From contig NZ_JBNCNS010000002.1 in NCBI RefSeq assembly GCF_049847105.1, forward strand, positions 434,001 through 498,000: a stretch of 64,000 nt of DNA, given 5' to 3'. The notes under the pieces were generated by a model, which saw only the letters and a list, made by a program, of their open reading frames with translations, made no database searches and was not told the origin of the DNA. This DNA comes from Gordonia sp049847105 (lineage in GTDB: Bacteria > Actinomycetota > Actinomycetes > Mycobacteriales > Mycobacteriaceae). Shown in pieces: positions 61,303 to 64,000 of this stretch (within the stretch, counting starts at the first letter, position 1; the number at the start of each line of letters is the position of its first letter). The translations under genes and the position numbers were made by a program.

Positions 61303-61950
61303 TCAGCGGGGCAGGAGTCCGTTGAGCAGCAGACCGACGGTGAAGTGCACCCGCGCGTCGAACTCTTCCGGTGTGGGCTCGCGGCCGATGACGATCCTGC
61401 GGACCCAGCCGCCGACGACCATGCTCATGAACGTCTGAGCGGCGAGTGCGGTGTCGGTCGGTGCCAGGGTCCCGGTCGCGACGCCACGGTCGAAAAGTCC
61501 GGCCACAAAGTCGATCACGGGTTTGGTGCTCTGGAGGTAGTTCGACGACAGGATGTCCGGGAAGCGATAGCTCTCGGTGTTGATGATGCGTTGCAGGCGG
61601 ACGCCATCGCGGGTCATGACCTGACTGACACGCAGGCGGGCGACGGCCTCCAGCGTCTGCGCGAGATCGCCTGTGTCGAGGTCGGCGAGCACTTCTGGTG
61701 AAACGACCTGGCGGTCGATCGCTCGTTGCACGGCAGCGCGGAAGAGCGTGGCCTTGTCCGCATACCGGGCGTAGACCGTCCGCCTGTTCATACCGACATG
61801 GGCGGCGATCATCTCGATCGTCGCCTGCTCGAAACCGTGCTCGAGGAAGAGATCCAGAGCGACGTCCAAGAGCTGTTCCCGGCGGGCTTCGGCCTGCGCA
61901 CGCGTGGGGCGGCCGGCCTTGATCGGAGCGGGGGGCGGCGTCCCGCTCAC
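61303..61950 (-). CDS. TetR/AcrR family transcriptional regulator
   Basis: Protein of 215 residues. The N-terminal helix-turn-helix is REQLLDVALDLFLEHGFEQATIEMIAAHVGMNRRTVYARYADK (about 24-66). The C-terminal ligand-binding half resembles TetR_C_33/AcrR types (TFMSMVVGGWVRRIVIG). GTG 61950. Divergent from the luxE-like gene; the intervening 108 bp probably holds its operator, though no clean palindrome stands out. Likely controls the luxE-luxC pair and/or the SDR (inference). Confidence 0.87.
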   Translation of the reverse strand: MSGTPPPAPIKAGRPTRAQAEARREQLLDVALDLFLEHGFEQATIEMIAAHVGMNRRTVYARYADKATLFRAAVQRAIDRQVVSPEVLADLDTGDLAQTLEAVARLRVSQVMTRDGVRLQRIINTESYRFPDILSSNYLQSTKPVIDFVAGLFDRGVATGTLAPTDTALAAQTFMSMVVGGWVRRIVIGREPTPEEFDARVHFTVGLLLNGLLPR

Positions 61951-62058
61951 GACGGACTCCCCGAAATGGCCTCTTGCGCTGTGACGTAGCCCACGAGTAG
62001 TAATGATACATGCCAGTGCCCATTAATCGGGCAACGCCGTAGGAAGAAGGTCGTCCTG

Positions 62059-63408
62059 GTGAGCTCAGCCGTCCACAAACTGATGCAGTTGGCCGATGCG
62101 GAAGACCGCTTCGACCATTCGCATGCCGACCTGCGTGACCTTCAGGCCGAGGCCCTTGACGAGCGCTTCCAGGACCGCCGAGATCGCATCAAACTCCTCG
62201 GCCATCGAGCTCGTGAGGCGGGTATCTCGGAGGTCCGTCACCGCGAGGACGCGGTGCCGCTGCTGTTCCCGCACACCGCCTACAAGAGCTATCCCGAGAG
62301 CTTCCTGATCGAGGAACGCTGGGATCGCCTCGGCAAGTGGCTGGGCACCGTGTCCCCATATCCGATCAGCCCGATCGACACCGCTGGCATCACCGACATC
62401 GACGACTGGATCGCCCGCCTGGAAGCCAACGGGCACTACGTCTCCTGCTCCAGCGGCACCACCGGGAAGTCGGCCATGCTGCTGGCCGGCGACATGGACA
62501 TGGAGTGGTCGCGCAAGGATACGGTTAACGTCTTCTCCTGGGGCTCCGGGGTGAAGCCCGCCCGGGACCGTCGGATCATGGGCCTGGCGCCCACCGCGTC
62601 GGTGCCCAAGAACGCGGCCATCGCGAGTGCTCAGCTGGCGGCATTCGGTGACCCCGACCGCGAGCGGTACCGCCTGCCGATTCCGCCGATCACCGTCGGC
62701 TCATTGACCGGAATGGTGTTGCTACGCAAGAAAATTGCCAACGGCACGGCGCGACCGGAGGAGCTGTCCGACTACGAGCGGACGTCCGCGGAACGGCAGG
62801 ATGCACTCGACAGGGCGATGATCGACGGCGCCGACGCGCTGATCAGGTACCGCGAGGAGAAGCTCTACATCTCGGGGATGTGGAACGCCTTGTATCAACT
62901 GGCAAAGATCGTCCGCGATCGCGGTTACTCGGCGGAGGACTTCCACCCCGACAACTGCATTTACGTCGGTGGTGGTCTCAAGCGTGCGCAACTGCCACCG
63001 GACTACCAGGAGTTCGTGCATCAGACATTCAACATTCCGGCGAACCGGGATTTCCAGAACTACTCCATGCAGGAACTCAACTCGGGCATGCCCAAATGCC
63101 GCCAGGGCGACAGATACCATGTCCCGCCCTGGGTTGTGCCGTTCGTCCTCAATGAGAGTGGTGACACGCTGCTGCCGCACGACGGCGGCGAGATCGAGGG
63201 ACGCGCAGCGTTCTTCGATCTGTCGCTGGACGGTCGTTGGGGCGGTGTGATCACCGGCGACAAGATCGCCCTCGACTTCGGGCCCTGCGCCTGCGGGTCC
63301 GGGGGGCCCTCGATCCGCAACGACATCGCTCGCTATGCAGATATCAAGGGCGACGACAAGATCGGTTGCGCCGGCACCGTCGACGCCTACGTGCGAGGGC
63401 TGTCATGA
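62059..63408 (+). CDS. luxE: LuxE-like acyl-protein synthetase
   Basis: Protein of 449 residues. The AMP-binding type motif SCSSGTTGKSAM (about residues 129-140) and the C-terminal GPCACGSGGPSIRND are the marks of the LuxE/PaaK-like family, where LuxE activates fatty acids and passes them to LuxC through a Cys. The N-terminal 60 residues are helical. A purine-rich AGGAAGAAGG precedes GTG 62059. Its stop overlaps the luxC-like start (ATGA). No luciferase genes are nearby. Confidence 0.83.
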   Translation: MSSAVHKLMQLADAEDRFDHSHADLRDLQAEALDERFQDRRDRIKLLGHRAREAGISEVRHREDAVPLLFPHTAYKSYPESFLIEERWDRLGKWLGTVSPYPISPIDTAGITDIDDWIARLEANGHYVSCSSGTTGKSAMLLAGDMDMEWSRKDTVNVFSWGSGVKPARDRRIMGLAPTASVPKNAAIASAQLAAFGDPDRERYRLPIPPITVGSLTGMVLLRKKIANGTARPEELSDYERTSAERQDALDRAMIDGADALIRYREEKLYISGMWNALYQLAKIVRDRGYSAEDFHPDNCIYVGGGLKRAQLPPDYQEFVHQTFNIPANRDFQNYSMQELNSGMPKCRQGDRYHVPPWVVPFVLNESGDTLLPHDGGEIEGRAAFFDLSLDGRWGGVITGDKIALDFGPCACGSGGPSIRNDIARYADIKGDDKIGCAGTVDAYVRGLS

Positions 63409-64000
63409 GCGTCACCGACACAACCGCCGTCGCCACGGTCTCGGCGCCGTTCTTTCTCGGTGGGGAGCTCGTCGAGGGGGACGACGTCTCGCACCGCTCC
63501 CGCGATCTGGGCGTCACTTTCACCACTCCGCAGATCCCCATGGACCGAGTGGTCTTTCCGCGCTCCGAGGTGCCGCCGCTCCTCAACGTCCCACTGGCCG
63601 AGATCATCGACTTCCTGGTGGAGACGGGGGACCGGATTCGCGACCCGTCCAACCCCTTCGTGCAGGACTGCATCGATCGGATGGCGTCCACCCACGTACT
63701 GCCACGCCCGGTGCTCGACGCACAGGTTCGCGGTGCCGCCGGGTTCCTGGACAAGCGAGTGCTGCGCGCCGTCGTGGAGCAGAACTTCCCGGACCCCCGG
63801 GCGCTTGACGAATGGGTTCCCAAGCAGGACTTCACCGGTCGCCGGAGCTTTGTCCGGGCATTCGCCCCGCGACTGATCCACGTGTTGCCCGGCAACTCTC
63901 CCGGTGTCGCCGTGAAGTCCATTGCGCAGGGCGCGATGGTCAAGGCTGTCAATCTGTTCAAGATGTCGTCGAGCGACCCGTTCACCACCGTCGCGATCCT
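63405..64000 (+). CDS. luxC: LuxC-like acyl-CoA/fatty-acid reductase, N-terminal part (truncated by window edge)
   Basis: Only the first 198 codons lie in the window. VLPGNSPGVAVKSIAQGAMVKAVNLFKMSSSDPFTT (about 163-198) is the LuxC acyl-CoA reductase nucleotide-binding region. LuxC reduces the acyl group delivered by LuxE to a fatty aldehyde with NADPH. ATG overlaps the luxE stop by 4 bases, so the two proteins are made together as expected for a complex. Confidence 0.83.
   Translation, partial: MSVTDTTAVATVSAPFFLGGELVEGDDVSHRSRDLGVTFTTPQIPMDRVVFPRSEVPPLLNVPLAEIIDFLVETGDRIRDPSNPFVQDCIDRMASTHVLPRPVLDAQVRGAAGFLDKRVLRAVVEQNFPDPRALDEWVPKQDFTGRRSFVRAFAPRLIHVLPGNSPGVAVKSIAQGAMVKAVNLFKMSSSDPFTTVAI

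Noticed and set aside
61951..62058. Clear TetR operator between the regulator and luxE
   Set aside because: ATTA/TAAT and ATG/CAT ends can be matched, but no palindrome of convincing length is present.

Overview
The window is high-GC actinobacterial DNA and reads as the chromosome of a mycolic-acid bacterium of the order Mycobacteriales, most likely Gordonia or a close relative (genus is an inference). Support: an Lsr2 nucleoid protein, an antigen-85-like esterase, fadE24/fadE23, fadD6-type and hisN-type genes, a tmRNA tag ending in YALAA, many leaderless-looking promoters (TANNNT six to eight bases before an ATG/GTG), and gene blocks known from Mycobacterium tuberculosis (prfB-mscS-ftsE-ftsX-smpB; fadE24-fadE23; alkA-ogt).

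Layout. 1-4280: a partial membrane protein divergent from a tightly overlapping five-gene operon (GT2 glycosyltransferase, DUF2064, methyltransferase, membrane-anchored molybdopterin oxidoreductase, small membrane protein). 4338-8965: PPOX flavoprotein, DUF2630, propionyl-CoA synthetase, then a fluoride riboswitch with two crcB channel genes and a universal stress protein. 8966-14493: a palindromic intergenic repeat, the fadE24-fadE23 operon with a double operator, and small enzymes ending with hisN. 14600-21622: the translation/division block prfB, mechanosensitive channel, proline/threonine-rich membrane protein, ftsE, ftsX, smpB, a lipoprotein alpha-galactosidase, and ssrA (tmRNA) with a strong terminator; smpB and ssrA form the trans-translation pair. 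21658-28396: carboxylesterase, acyl-CoA synthetase, hydrolase, phosphoglucomutase, DsbA-like protein.

28509-34333 is the most unusual part. An intact tRNA-Ala(GGC) lies at one end and a 41-bp copy of its 3' half at the other, the signature of integration into a tRNA gene. Between them are a quinone-oxidoreductase-like enzyme, a large SARP/BTAD-type ATPase regulator, a hemerythrin-domain protein and a broken DUF4267 gene, with no integrase left. Two matched promoter sites, each with three TTGGA boxes at 11-bp period, sit in front of the oxidoreductase and between the regulator and the hemerythrin gene, suggesting a self-contained regulon.

34398-50577: VOC protein, lipase-like and alpha/beta hydrolases, an NtaA/DszA-type flavin monooxygenase, lsr2, a lipoprotein whose start lies one base from that of divergent trhO, a COG0523 metallochaperone GTPase, a cell-wall amidase with an alanine/proline repeat linker interrupted by a 97-N assembly gap, SDR, fructosamine-kinase-like and nucleosidase genes, rmuC, and the alkylation repair pair alkA-ogt. 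50696-60254: AI-2E transporter-like protein, ychF, msrA, an ABC-F ATPase, exported proteins, thioesterase and DUF427. 60375-64000: SDR, TetR regulator and, divergently, a luxE-luxC-like fatty acid reductase pair that runs off the window. I saw no CRISPR array and no insertion sequence.
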